64,000 nucleotides of DNA. Source: Megalonaias nervosa. Its lineage: Eukaryota; Mollusca; Bivalvia; Unionida; Unionidae. The DNA lies in assembly GCA_016617855.1 (NCBI GenBank), contig JAECUM010011096.1, positions 62,001-126,000 on the forward strand, read 5' to 3'. Shown here piece after piece: positions 10,609 to 19,300 of the stretch. Position 1 is the first letter of the stretch. Every line of letters starts with the position of its first letter. Below the pieces are notes generated by a model. That model did no database searches and was not told where the DNA came from. It worked only from the letters and a program-made list of their open reading frames with translations. The position numbers and the translations under genes are program-made.

Positions 10609-10901
10609 GAATCACTAACGACTTTCTCATCATAAAGAAAAAATTAGCGAGTTATAAGCAATGTGACAAAAAAAATAAGCGTGACTTTGATCTTGATGCT
10701 GAATTTATCATAACACTAAAACAACGACAGAATAATCATTGTGCAAGCTGTAACACAATAATGTTGTGGCAATATTCGAGTAATAATCCAAGACAATTTA
10801 CCATTGATAGAATTAATAGTAGTCTTGGTCACACACGCGAAAATGTGATGCTAACGTGTCTTGAATGTAATCGGCGTAGGGGTGCAAGTTTACATAAGTG
10901 A
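10609..10901 (+). pseudogene. HNH nuclease domain at the C-terminus of the helicase
   Basis: The segment beginning near 10580 in the +1 frame relative to the helicase contains a CASCNTIM zinc-binding pair, the HNH-type core FTIDRINSSLGHTREN and a second pair CLECNRRRG. It ends at TGA 10899-10901. No ATG precedes it, so it was probably the C-terminal domain of the same polypeptide before a frameshift. The hAT element is inserted 20 bases beyond the stop. Confidence 0.65.
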
Positions 10902-10919
10902 AGGTGGTGGTAATTGTGT

Positions 10920-10938
10920 CATAGATGTTAAAAACGTT
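10920..10938 (+). repeat. hAT left terminal inverted repeat
   Basis: CATAGATGTTAAAAACGTT matches the inverted copy at 13688-13706 at 18 of 19 positions. Confidence 0.75.
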
Positions 10939-11057
10939 AAAATTAAAATAAAAAACGTAAAAAAACGCGTTTTTCCCTCAAAAAATAAAAAACGAAAAAA
11001 AAAAAAAAAACGTTTTAAAAACGTTCAAGTACTTTTTATGCAACACAACAATCAATT

Positions 11058-12935
11058 TCACTCAACGTCGTTATCACCATCTGACTGATCTGACCACTCT
11101 ATGGTTTCCTCCATATAATTGATATTGTCCATCTTTGCCTTTAGGCGAAGATTTGCATGCACAAACACTACATCTCGCACTCTCTTGCACTGCATACGGT
11201 TTCGCTCTTTCGTATGAATAAACTCAAATGTTGACCAGTTTCTCTCGCAGGCGGAGGCGAACGTCACCTGTGGTAAGACCCTAACTGCAACTTGTTGCAG
11301 CTCCGGAACGTGAGCTCCAAATGACATCCACCACCTGTATGTTGGCATTTCTTTAGCAGCTGCAACCGCCATCGGTCGAGCAAATAATCCTTGTCCTGCA
11401 CGATACACGGCGTGCTGTTGCATGGCTTTCACCTGCGACTGAACGTCGTCACGGTATATTCTTTCTATCATTGCGTGAAAGCCTGCGATGACTTCTTCGT
11501 TTTGATGTTGGGAAAAATGAGAATACTCGGGATCGAGCACAAAGCCGGCTGCGTGTAGATCTGTATGTAACATTTTCCATCTGTCCATAACGAACTGGCG
11601 AATTTGTTTTTTTCGTGCTGGTGGTAAATCAGCAGCTTCCACAGACTGATCGATTTGGAACATTTTCCAATATACTTTTCCTGTACAAGGTATTTTTCCG
11701 TCAGCCAGTCGCAGTAGCTCAACAATCGGCTCACATACTTTAGTTATTGTTTCCACCGAGCTCCAAAACGTTCCATTCAAAATCGTGCTTGTGACTGCCT
11801 CGCCTTTCTTTTTATAAACTGCATCATTTAGCCACTTTTTGTACTCACGACTTATCACAGTTTCCTGCAGAGCATCCTTAAGTGTACTCAAACGTTGCAG
11901 CATAATAAAGTGAGTTGCAAATCTTGTTTCGCCGGGCTTTAGAAGCTCTAGCTCAGAATGATTGCGAAAACATGCTTGGGAATACTGGTGAGTCGTGATG
12001 AATTTGACAATATCTTTAGAATCAGTAATTACACTATCTATACATGGCAGCTTCCCTATGTCTTCAAGTAAAAGATCCAGACAGTGAGTCGTGCATGGCG
12101 AGAAAACAATATTAGGATATTGCTGCTGTAACATCTTACGAGCTGCAACACAATTTGATGCACTGTCCGTAATAACTTGTACAACACTTTCCATGCCATA
12201 CGATTCAATGCACTTTGATATCTCGCCAGCAATAAACGATCCGTCTTTGATTTCACCGGAAGTATCCAAAGCATTGAGAAAAATACAGCCGTCACCAGTA
12301 GCTGCAAGAAAGTTAACAATGGGCTTGTTCTTCACATTTGTCCAACCATCAGACATAAGCGTAACTCCGTGCTTGACGGCTTCTTCCTTAAAAGAGGCCA
12401 TAAATTGTTCTACTTGATGTACTTCCCCAGTTAGCATTTCAGTTGAAATTTTTATTCTGTTTGGTGCTTTATAGTGAGGACCACATTTTGCCACGGCAGT
12501 TATTGCATCCTTAAAATAAGTACTGTCGGCAATAGCGAAAGGTATGCCGCTGGCATAAAACAAACGAGCGACAGCTTTGTCTGCATCCTTTCTCGTAGCA
12601 CTCGCGAACATAGAGGGTAACGACATCTGCTTCTCACTTGCCTCACTACTAGCGGCTTTTGTGGCTTTATCCAGTGCGTCGAGTTTTCGTTTTTTCGCTT
12701 CCGCTTCTAGTCTCACTGACTGCTGCTTCTGTAAGGCCTGCTGCACTTGACATGGAACTTTTGAACATTTGCTGATGCCAAACTTTGGATCTCCAAGTAG
12801 GTGACCTCTTATACGTACAACACCATCGTGAAAATCTTTATTACAGTAAATGCAATTAACTTTGCTCAAAGTGACGTTATCTTTTTCATCTAGTAATAAA
12901 ACATGTTTCCATTCTTCACTTTTTTCTTTCGGCAT
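11058..12935 (-). CDS. hAT transposase with BED-like finger and DUF659
   Basis: The protein is intact. The start is chosen at MPKEKSEEWKHV; an ATG six codons upstream is also possible. The N-terminal C2-type finger (CIYCNKDF...H...C) resembles a BED finger. It is followed by a charged coiled region and a DUF659 catalytic part with SDGWTNVKNKPIVNF and VITDSASNCVAAR (catalytic Asp residues). The C-terminal hAT dimerisation region reads FASACERNWSTFEFIHTKERN and includes the catalytic Glu. It catalyses cut-and-paste transposition. No frame disruption is seen, so it may be active. It is transcribed opposite to element A genes. Confidence 0.93.
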   Translation of the reverse strand: MPKEKSEEWKHVLLLDEKDNVTLSKVNCIYCNKDFHDGVVRIRGHLLGDPKFGISKCSKVPCQVQQALQKQQSVRLEAEAKKRKLDALDKATKAASSEASEKQMSLPSMFASATRKDADKAVARLFYASGIPFAIADSTYFKDAITAVAKCGPHYKAPNRIKISTEMLTGEVHQVEQFMASFKEEAVKHGVTLMSDGWTNVKNKPIVNFLAATGDGCIFLNALDTSGEIKDGSFIAGEISKCIESYGMESVVQVITDSASNCVAARKMLQQQYPNIVFSPCTTHCLDLLLEDIGKLPCIDSVITDSKDIVKFITTHQYSQACFRNHSELELLKPGETRFATHFIMLQRLSTLKDALQETVISREYKKWLNDAVYKKKGEAVTSTILNGTFWSSVETITKVCEPIVELLRLADGKIPCTGKVYWKMFQIDQSVEAADLPPARKKQIRQFVMDRWKMLHTDLHAAGFVLDPEYSHFSQHQNEEVIAGFHAMIERIYRDDVQSQVKAMQQHAVYRAGQGLFARPMAVAAAKEMPTYRWWMSFGAHVPELQQVAVRVLPQVTFASACERNWSTFEFIHTKERNRMQCKRVRDVVFVHANLRLKAKMDNINYMEETIEWSDQSDGDNDVE

Positions 12936-12953
12936 TTTAACGGCTATACACAA

Positions 12954-13687
12954 GAAATATTTATTTTAAATTCGTAATTTACTATAGACAATCTTAATCG
13001 CTACTTGCCCGCTAGTTGTGTATGTAAGGTTTCAGCACGAGCCAGTATCGTTATGTAGCCCAGGCAGCTCGGCCTACAGCCCGAGCTGTCGCGGCAGGAA
13101 AATCGATTTTCCAAGAAACACTACGATTATTATGCGGAATATTGACCGAAAAGTTTATAAAAGATGTTTCCGTAGGCAACTAGGCCTATAAACAGACGGT
13201 AAATTACTGGTTGGACATCACTGCGATAGACTGTCACCGCATATGGTCGTTTTTTACCCCTGCGCAGATTGACCCTCGCCGTCACTTGGGACTGCGGCAA
13301 ACATATTTTGCGCTTCAAACTTGGCGCTGAAGTTGGCCATCCCTCTACTACGAGTTCACGTTACTGCTATGCATAATCTGTGCCAGTATAATGATATTTG
13401 TTGCCAAACTTCAAATGGGACACTTGCAAGTTGCGACACTGACACCGCTATAACTTGCATAACTTGCGACGAGCAACATTTTCGATGGACCGACCGACCG
13501 ACCGACCGACCGTGGGAAAATGCAAAATTTTGATTTCTTCCAAGAATTAGCGACTGAACGATCAGCAACATTATCAAGCGTGAGAAAATAAAAAAATTCA
13601 GGACAGGATTTGGTCAAATTAGTATAAATAAATCAACAAATGAATAAAAAAACCGAAGTTTTTTGGAGAAAATAAAAAACGTAAAAA
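12954..13687. other. hAT non-coding 5' region
   Basis: No supported gene is seen. It contains a GACC-type simple repeat (13488-13513) and lies between the transposase start and the right inverted repeat. Confidence 0.5.
13488..13513. repeat. (GACC)n simple repeat
   Basis: About six perfect 4-bp units. Confidence 0.9.
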
Positions 13688-13706
13688 AACGTTTTTAACA
13701 ACTATG
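13688..13706 (-). repeat. hAT right terminal inverted repeat
   Basis: Inverted counterpart of 10920-10938 with one mismatch. Confidence 0.75.
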
Positions 13707-13725
13707 CAAATTAACAAACCCAAAC

Positions 13726-13765
13726 CCTCTGAATCTCTAAAATTTCGTTTCGCACTTAGCGATTC
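13726..13765 (+). repeat. Dispersed repeat, copy 2
   Basis: Same-orientation copy of 5734-5771 with a few substitutions, 22 bases beyond the hAT end and about 115 bases before element B. Confidence 0.7.
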
Positions 13766-13880
13766 AACAATTACAATGGAAAAAGAAAAATATAATGATT
13801 ACCCAAGATTCAACAGATACCCAATGTCATTCAACCTGGTCACAAGCACTTCCTTTTGCTATTTTGTTTTAGGTCATATT

Positions 13881-14311
13881 AGTAGTATATGGGGTTACCG
13901 TAGCGTCAATGGGAATTAGCATTACAGACCCCCCCTGGGCCAGTATAGCGTCAAGAAATAAAATCTCACCCTGGGCCTGTATAGCGTCAATGGAAAATTA
14001 GGTAGAGGGACTAGCACACCCTGGGCCTGTATAGCGTCAATGGAAATTTTGTAGAGCGGTGACTAGTAGACTGTGGGTTTGTAGAGCGATAAGCGACAGG
14101 TGGCATGACGTCACACTGGTAACAATGTAGCAAAAAGAGAAGTACTGTGACGTCAGGCTACCTGAGAGAGGGTATAGACAAACACGAATCAAGAGCGTTC
14201 GTGTTTTTTAGTAGAGGAAGGGTTTTATATATATATATTCGTTTAGGGTGGAGACCAAATGAAAATTAAGATCTTTTCGAGGCATTGGAAGTGGCCCTGA
14301 AAAGGGCCGTT
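13881..14311 (+). repeat. Element B left terminal inverted repeat
   Basis: Pairs with 34517-34896. Shared landmarks in order are AGTAGTA, GGGAATTAGCATTACAGACC, several units containing GGG(C/A)C-GTATAGCG, a TGACGTCA pair flanking the word AACAATGTAGCAAAAAGAG, an ATTCGTTT-type AT box, and the histone-type stem-loop. Length difference comes from indels among the GTATAGCG units. Confidence 0.9.
14271..14308 (-). terminator. Histone-type 3' stem-loop and downstream element (left TIR)
   Basis: On the minus strand GGCCCTTTTCAGGGCC (14308-14293) forms a 6-bp stem with a TTTC loop. It is followed after about 12 bases by TCGAAAAGAT (14280-14271), a purine-rich element resembling the U7 snRNA target. 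It lies 33 bases after the stop of the minus-strand gene at 14341. Confidence 0.8.
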
Positions 14312-14340
14312 GTTTGTTATGTGATGTTAACACTATTCCG

Positions 14341-14595
14341 TTAACATACAGGACATCGCATAGGTCTTCTTTTCTTCCTCAAATTTCTCAAAGTTTGTCT
14401 TAAACTGTGTCTCACTTCTGGTCCGTAGATGAGAGTCCGCTTAAGACAGCCTTGTCTTTCCACATAACATCTTCTTTTCCAAAGAGTGGCACCGGTGATC
14501 CGGATGACAGTCCATTTTGTTTTCACATACATGGGTAAGTCTGTACGGAACAGCATTGAGGATACCAAAGTAGAGGATTCTACGTCGATCAACAT
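14341..14595 (-). CDS. Small accessory protein next to left TIR
   Basis: This 84-residue protein (MLIDVESSTLVSS start) has a basic C-terminal half (RKKRRPMRCPVC) with a terminal CPVC. No family is recognised. A TATAAATA box lies 47 bases upstream (minus strand) and a histone-type 3' stem-loop follows. Position and signals mirror the accessory gene at the right end (33918-34502). It may be a regulatory early-type gene; that is inference. Confidence 0.5.
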   Translation of the reverse strand: MLIDVESSTLVSSMLFRTDLPMYVKTKWTVIRITGATLWKRRCYVERQGCLKRTLIYGPEVRHSLRQTLRNLRKKRRPMRCPVC

Positions 14596-14641
14596 CTTCT
14601 TTGTGACGAGAACAGGTGAAGGGAATGAAGTGAACCGCGTT

Positions 14642-14649
14642 TATTTATA
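14642..14649 (-). promoter_or_regulatory. TATA box for 14341-14595
   Basis: Minus strand TATAAATA, 47 bases before the ATG. Confidence 0.6.
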
Positions 14650-14772
14650 GTGGAAGACCGGATCGAAACGGATTGAAAGGGTTCACCAATCCCAACACGC
14701 GTTACAAAATTCAGTCACTTCGCGGAGTCTGTCTTCCAATCCGAAGAGAGCTACCTGTGACGTCACATTTCC

Positions 14773-14780
14773 TATATAGG
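14773..14780 (+). promoter_or_regulatory. TATA-like box for 14831 gene
   Basis: TATATAGG 58 bases upstream of the ATG. Confidence 0.5.
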
Positions 14781-14830
14781 CACACTAGCGTCTGTGCGCA
14801 GTGAATCGATGCGGTATTGTTTTGTGAAAC

Positions 14831-15464
14831 ATGACCGAACCTAAGAAGACAATGAATTGGGGTGCACCGGCTGTGGAGACGAGAAGTAATGGTACAGCAG
14901 CAGCTACCAAAGTGAACACAGTGCTACTTCCCGAAGAGGTTGATTTCAACTTAGATTTAGTAGATTTTTTATCTTCTTCCGAAGAATTTGTTCCGGTACC
15001 AGTACCTTCGCCACTTTCTCCTTCTTTACCACGTGTCGACGATTTTAAACAAAGACAGAAAGAAGAATTGGAGAAATTTTTACAGCAGCAGAAAGAAGCA
15101 GAGCAAGCATTTCTCCTTGAACAGCAACAGCGAAGAAGAAGAGGCAAGAAGGAAACGACAGGAAGAAGAAGCAGTAGAGAAGAAACAAAGTCTAGGAGAG
15201 AAGGAGAACAGCGAAAGTCAAACGGTCACGGTACTCTTGGACATTTTGGCCGAGTTAAGAAGTCTGAAACAAATGTATCAGACTTCTTTATTACGACCCA
15301 AGAGAAAAAGACCTTCCCGAGCCAAACAACCTAACCCTGTGACTACACCAGAGATACCACCCCTAGTGATATCTACTAGATCATTGACAGGAGCAAGTCC
15401 ACAAGTAGGCCTTGGCCGTGGCAAAGGCTTAAGACAGTTAAAGCGAATTGATTCTCGTTCCTGA
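14831..15464 (+). pseudogene. Accessory coiled-coil protein, one frameshift
   Basis: The first frame (from MTEPKKTMNWG) gives an acidic N-terminal region with a DFNLDLVDFLSSSEE stretch, then a Gln/Glu coiled coil (EELEKFLQQQKEAEQAF). Near 15130 the coiled coil continues better in the frame that runs to 15464 (EEEEARRKRQEEEAVEKKQ, then TVTVLLDILAELRSLKQM and a basic tail). A single indel in the GAA-rich stretch is the likely break. No family is recognised. A histone-type stem-loop starts 33 bases after the stop. Confidence 0.5.
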
Positions 15465-15496
15465 GTTTGTTCTAAGGAAAAAAACAAACACTCAAC

Positions 15497-15535
15497 AGTC
15501 CTTTTCAGGGCTACCCAATACTCTCGAAAAGAGTG
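15497..15535 (+). terminator. Histone-type 3' stem-loop and downstream element
   Basis: AGTCCTTTTCAGGGCT (15497-15512; one T-G wobble pair) is followed by ACCCA, the canonical histone flank, and then CTCTCGAAAAGAG at 15521-15533. Confidence 0.85.
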
Positions 15536-15775
15536 ACTATTCATTTTGCCAAAATCAATTAAAACTCAAAATCCCTTCTTTAACCCTATGATGTACGTGT
15601 TGTGAGTGTATGAGTGTAGGTCCTTATTATTTCTAAATAATGAAAACCAAGAGACACTTACGTTTTTTTCAGTTTGGTCTATTCTGTTACAAATTTTTTA
15701 CAATTCAATATCACAACATAACACAACACAACACTTTTAAAAAAGTTCATAGATTTCTTCTTTCTCTTTTTTCTT

Positions 15776-16231
15776 TCACTCTCTCTGTTTTTTCAATTTC
15801 TTCACTTTTACACTTTTTTCCTCTTCTTCGTCTTCTTCTTCCTCACATTTTTCTCGTCTTCTTTTCTTTTCTGTCTTCTCTTTCTGAACGTGTCGGGGTT
15901 CTTCTTTTGCCGAGGTCACCTCTGTTTTTTCTTCTTCTTCCTCCTCCTTCTCCTGCTCCTGTTGTTTCTTAGGGCACTCTGAAGACCAATGTCCTTTCTC
16001 TTGACAATGATAACAGGTATCTTGACTTTTGTTTCTTTTGACACTGGCCTTGCTTCTTTGACGGTCTGGACATTCTGTAGCCCAATGCCCTTTCTTTTGA
16101 CAGATATAGCAAGTATCTTGACTTTTATCTCGAAAGGAAGGAGAGTAGTCCGTCGGCTTGTCTGAAGAAAACTTTCTTATCACACCTCGCAATGCTCTAA
16201 TCAGAAGTTCGATCTGTGTGGGTTCTTCCAT
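15776..16231 (-). CDS. CCHC double zinc-knuckle protein
   Basis: This 151-residue protein has two perfect CX2CX4HX4C knuckles, CYICQKKGHWATEC (residues 41-54) and CYHCQEKGHWSSEC (73-86). They are followed by an acidic Glu-rich stretch and a basic KKxRRREK / KVKKLKKQRE C-terminus. Such knuckles bind single-stranded nucleic acid in retroviral nucleocapsids and cellular CNBP. The gene is divergent from the polymerase gene across a 134-bp intergenic region. CCHC genes are not part of the usual Polinton core. A replication-associated ssDNA/RNA-binding role is inferred. Confidence 0.75.
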   Translation of the reverse strand: MEEPTQIELLIRALRGVIRKFSSDKPTDYSPSFRDKSQDTCYICQKKGHWATECPDRQRSKASVKRNKSQDTCYHCQEKGHWSSECPKKQQEQEKEEEEEEKTEVTSAKEEPRHVQKEKTEKKRRREKCEEEEDEEEEKSVKVKKLKKQRE

Positions 16232-16283
16232 TGTGCTGGTCGGCTTGAGAGCGAAATGAATACTGAGAGGGGAGTCACTAGCC

Positions 16284-16317
16284 CTTTATATATGCCCTGG
16301 TCTGACATAGATATATA
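16284..16317. promoter_or_regulatory. Bidirectional promoter region with two TATA boxes
   Basis: The minus-strand gene has TATATAAAG at about 16284-16293 (53 bases before its ATG). The plus-strand polymerase has ATATATAG at 16311-16318 (about 50 bases before its ATG). Confidence 0.6.
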
Positions 16318-16365
16318 GGGGTTCATGGTGTTTCACAGGTAGTCATTTGACTTTTTGCCGTCAAG

Positions 16366-19300
16366 ATGAAACGATCGCATCATTTCGAAAAGAAAGAAGA
16401 AGAAGAAAGTAAGAGGCAGAAACGTGATTTATCGCCTCGCACAGTAGCTGAAGTCTTAGCACAAATTCATGCCAGCGATTTTGAAGATGAGATGAGTGAA
16501 CCAGAATCGAAGCCTAAAGAGTCTACACCAAATCAAAGTCCATTACCATCCGTAAACCCTGAAAAGTACTACCATATTCGGGAGACGGACAAACGCTCTT
16601 CCAGAAAATTTAGAACCACGGCCTACACGTACGCAGTGAAGTTTAAAGATTTCAAGTCTGACGTACCCTTGGAAAAAACAGAAGGGTTCATCACCGATGT
16701 GTGGGATTCTTTGTTAACCACACTAAAACGGCAATGTCAAGCCAAAGAAGACGATCGCTTGAGACTTTCTATTCATCACGACAATTTGAAGTCTCCCGTT
16801 TGGATCGAGTTTAGCAGTCCAACAGAATTGACACCTTCCAAAATCATGGACAAGATTCAACACGTACAACAATCCAACGACAAATTTCACATCACGGACG
16901 GAAATGCGACACTGTACATGACCCACGTGTCTCTTCCCCAAGGGACAGGTAAAAAAAAGTTGATGTTGGTAGACAACTTGCGTAACCTCAAGCGTAGTCT
17001 CGTCCAAATTAACAATCCAAAAGACAAGATGTGTTTAGCCCGTGCCATCGTGGTGGGACAAGCGTATGCCAACAAGAACGATACGGTAGAATGGAAAAGA
17101 GCCTGGAAAACTATTCAACAATCGGACCGAGCCAAACAACGAAAAGAAGCAGAACTCCTGTTACAGCAAGCGGGGTTAGCTAAAGACACACCCTGTGGCA
17201 TTCCTGAAATGCAAAAGTTGCAAGACGTCTTGGCTCCACGTTACACCTTGAAAGTTCACCCTCAAGAAGTGCGCGGACCTCTGTTGTTTCGAGGTCAAGA
17301 TTTTAAAGACGGAAAATACATTCACGTCTATCATCACGATGAACATTTTGATGCCATTACCAGTATCACTGCATTCCTGTCATACAGTTATTACTGTAAG
17401 AAATGTGACTATGGCTATAACAATCGAGAGCAACACAAGCATTGTGGATCGAAATGCTCAGGATGTTTAGCTTCTACACCCTGTCTGGACGAAGGACAAG
17501 AACGAGTGCATTGCTCTGTTTGTCAGCGCACGTTTGTCAGTCCTGCCTGTTACCAGCAACACCTAAAGACGCAAGGTTCACAGCAGAAATGTGCTTGTCA
17601 GCTCTTGAGATTGTGCCCTACTTGTGGACAAGGCATACGTACCAACAATGCCAAGGCGCACGTCTGTTCAGGAAAGAAGCGATGTCACATTTGTCGCCAA
17701 ACCGTGGACTTGGAACACCAATGCTACATTCAAAAATACCATTCCAAACATGAAGAAGAAGAAGAGAATGACCAGAAGAAGAAAGGGAATTTCATCTTTT
17801 TCGATTTCGAATGCATGCAAGAGACTGGCATTCACATTCCTAATTTCTGCGTGGCTCACCGAGCGTGCGAGAAGTGCATCCAAGAGCCTATCTTGACTCA
17901 TTGCCCTTACTGCAGCAAGATTCCTGGAGGACGTGAAAAAATCTTTCGGGGATCGAACACACTGTCCGATTTTGCCCAATGGATCTTAAACCCTATCGAC
18001 GAGACGTGGAGCCAAGAAGATATCGAACGTTACGGAGATTGTCATCGCCATGCCACGGTGATGGCTCACAATTTCTCGGGATACGATGGACGATTTCTGT
18101 TGAGATACTATACGGAACAAAGTACCGAACGTCCGAAAGTCACTTTGAACGGAGTCAAAATCATTTCCATGCAAGTGGGACAAGTACAGTTTAAAGATTC
18201 AATGAGTTACTTGGCTGTGCCTTTGAGTCGCATGCCTAAAACGTTTGGCATGACAGAAATGGCCAAAGGCTATTTTCCGCACTTTTTCAATACTGAAGCC
18301 AATCAACACGCCGTTCTACCCCATTTGCCTGAGGTTCACTACTACGACCCCGACAACATGCGTACCGAACAACGAGAAGCTTTCTACGCATGGTACCAGA
18401 CTCACGCTTCGGACCCCTTCGACTTTCAGGAAGAAATGTTAAAATATTGTCGTTCCGACGTAGACATTTTACGTCGCTGCTGTGGAAAATTTCGAGAACT
18501 GTTCATGGAACACGGAGGGATCGATCCTTTGAAAGAAGCCTGTACCATTGCCAAAGCGTGTTCCTTAGTGTATCGTCAACGATTCATGCCCGAAAACACC
18601 CTAGCTGTCATCAGTCCTCAAACGACCACTTTTGTCAAACGTCAATACTCAGTCAAAGCCCTACGCTGGTTACACTACTTGTGTGAGAAGGAAGACAAAT
18701 GGATCCAACACGCTCGCAACGGAGGAGGCGAAATGACCATCGGAAGGTATTCAGTAGATGGCTGGGACTTAGAAAACCCCAAGATTGTGTACGAGTTTAA
18801 CGGGTGCTTATTTCACGGATGTCCCATATGTTACTCTCAACGTGACACTAAAAACCAGTTTTTACAACGGACCATGGAAGACTTGTACCAGACCACTTGT
18901 CAGCGACGCTTGAAGTTAGAAGAGCAAGGATACCAAGTAGTGGAAATGTGGGAACACGAGTACGATCAGCGATTAAAAACCGATCCCGAGTTTAAGCGCA
19001 TCGTGGAAAATTACAAGCTGGTGGACCCTCTGAACCCACGGGACAGTTTGTACGGAGGACGAACGAATGCCACCTGTTTGCTGTACCAAGTCGACGAAGA
19101 GAAAGGAGAAGAAATCAAATACTTGGACGTGTGTTCTCTGTATCCGTACGTGTGCGAATATTGCCACTTTCCCACAGGGCACTGCTGACCGAACACATCG
19201 ACGTAGACAATATTCGACAATACGAAGGATTGATCAAGTGCAAAGTCTTGCCTCCCACGAACTTGTACCATCCCGTTTTGCCAGATCATTGCCAAGGAAA

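Larger units (their letters stand above)
1..10921. mobile_element. Polinton/adintovirus-like element A, left part outside window
   Basis: Virion genes on the plus strand (MCP C-terminus, LT-repeat protein, protease, fibre, membrane protein, penton) are followed by a non-coding spacer and a replication block. The gene families match those of element C at 44330-61098, which defines it as a Polinton relative. No terminal inverted repeat, integrase or packaging ATPase is visible; these may lie left of the window. The hAT insertion at 10922-13704 obscures the right end. It is not proven that the capsid block and the polymerase-helicase block belong to one element. Most genes are broken, so it is an old copy. 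Confidence 0.7.
10922..13704 (-). mobile_element. hAT-superfamily transposon, nearly intact
   Basis: A complete 625-631 residue DUF659/hAT transposase gene is framed by inverted ends: 10920-10938 reads CATAGATGTTAAAAACGTT and the reverse complement of 13688-13706 reads CATAGTTGTTAAAAACGTT. Both subterminal regions also contain AAAATAAAAAACGTAAAAAA. No clear 8-bp target duplication was found. The intact gene suggests recent insertion into element A. Confidence 0.8.

Noticed and set aside
13866..13890. Possible target duplication at the left end of element B
   Set aside because: CATATT on the left and CCTAAA on the right do not match; TTTAGG on both sides is in inverted orientation and not adjacent on the left.
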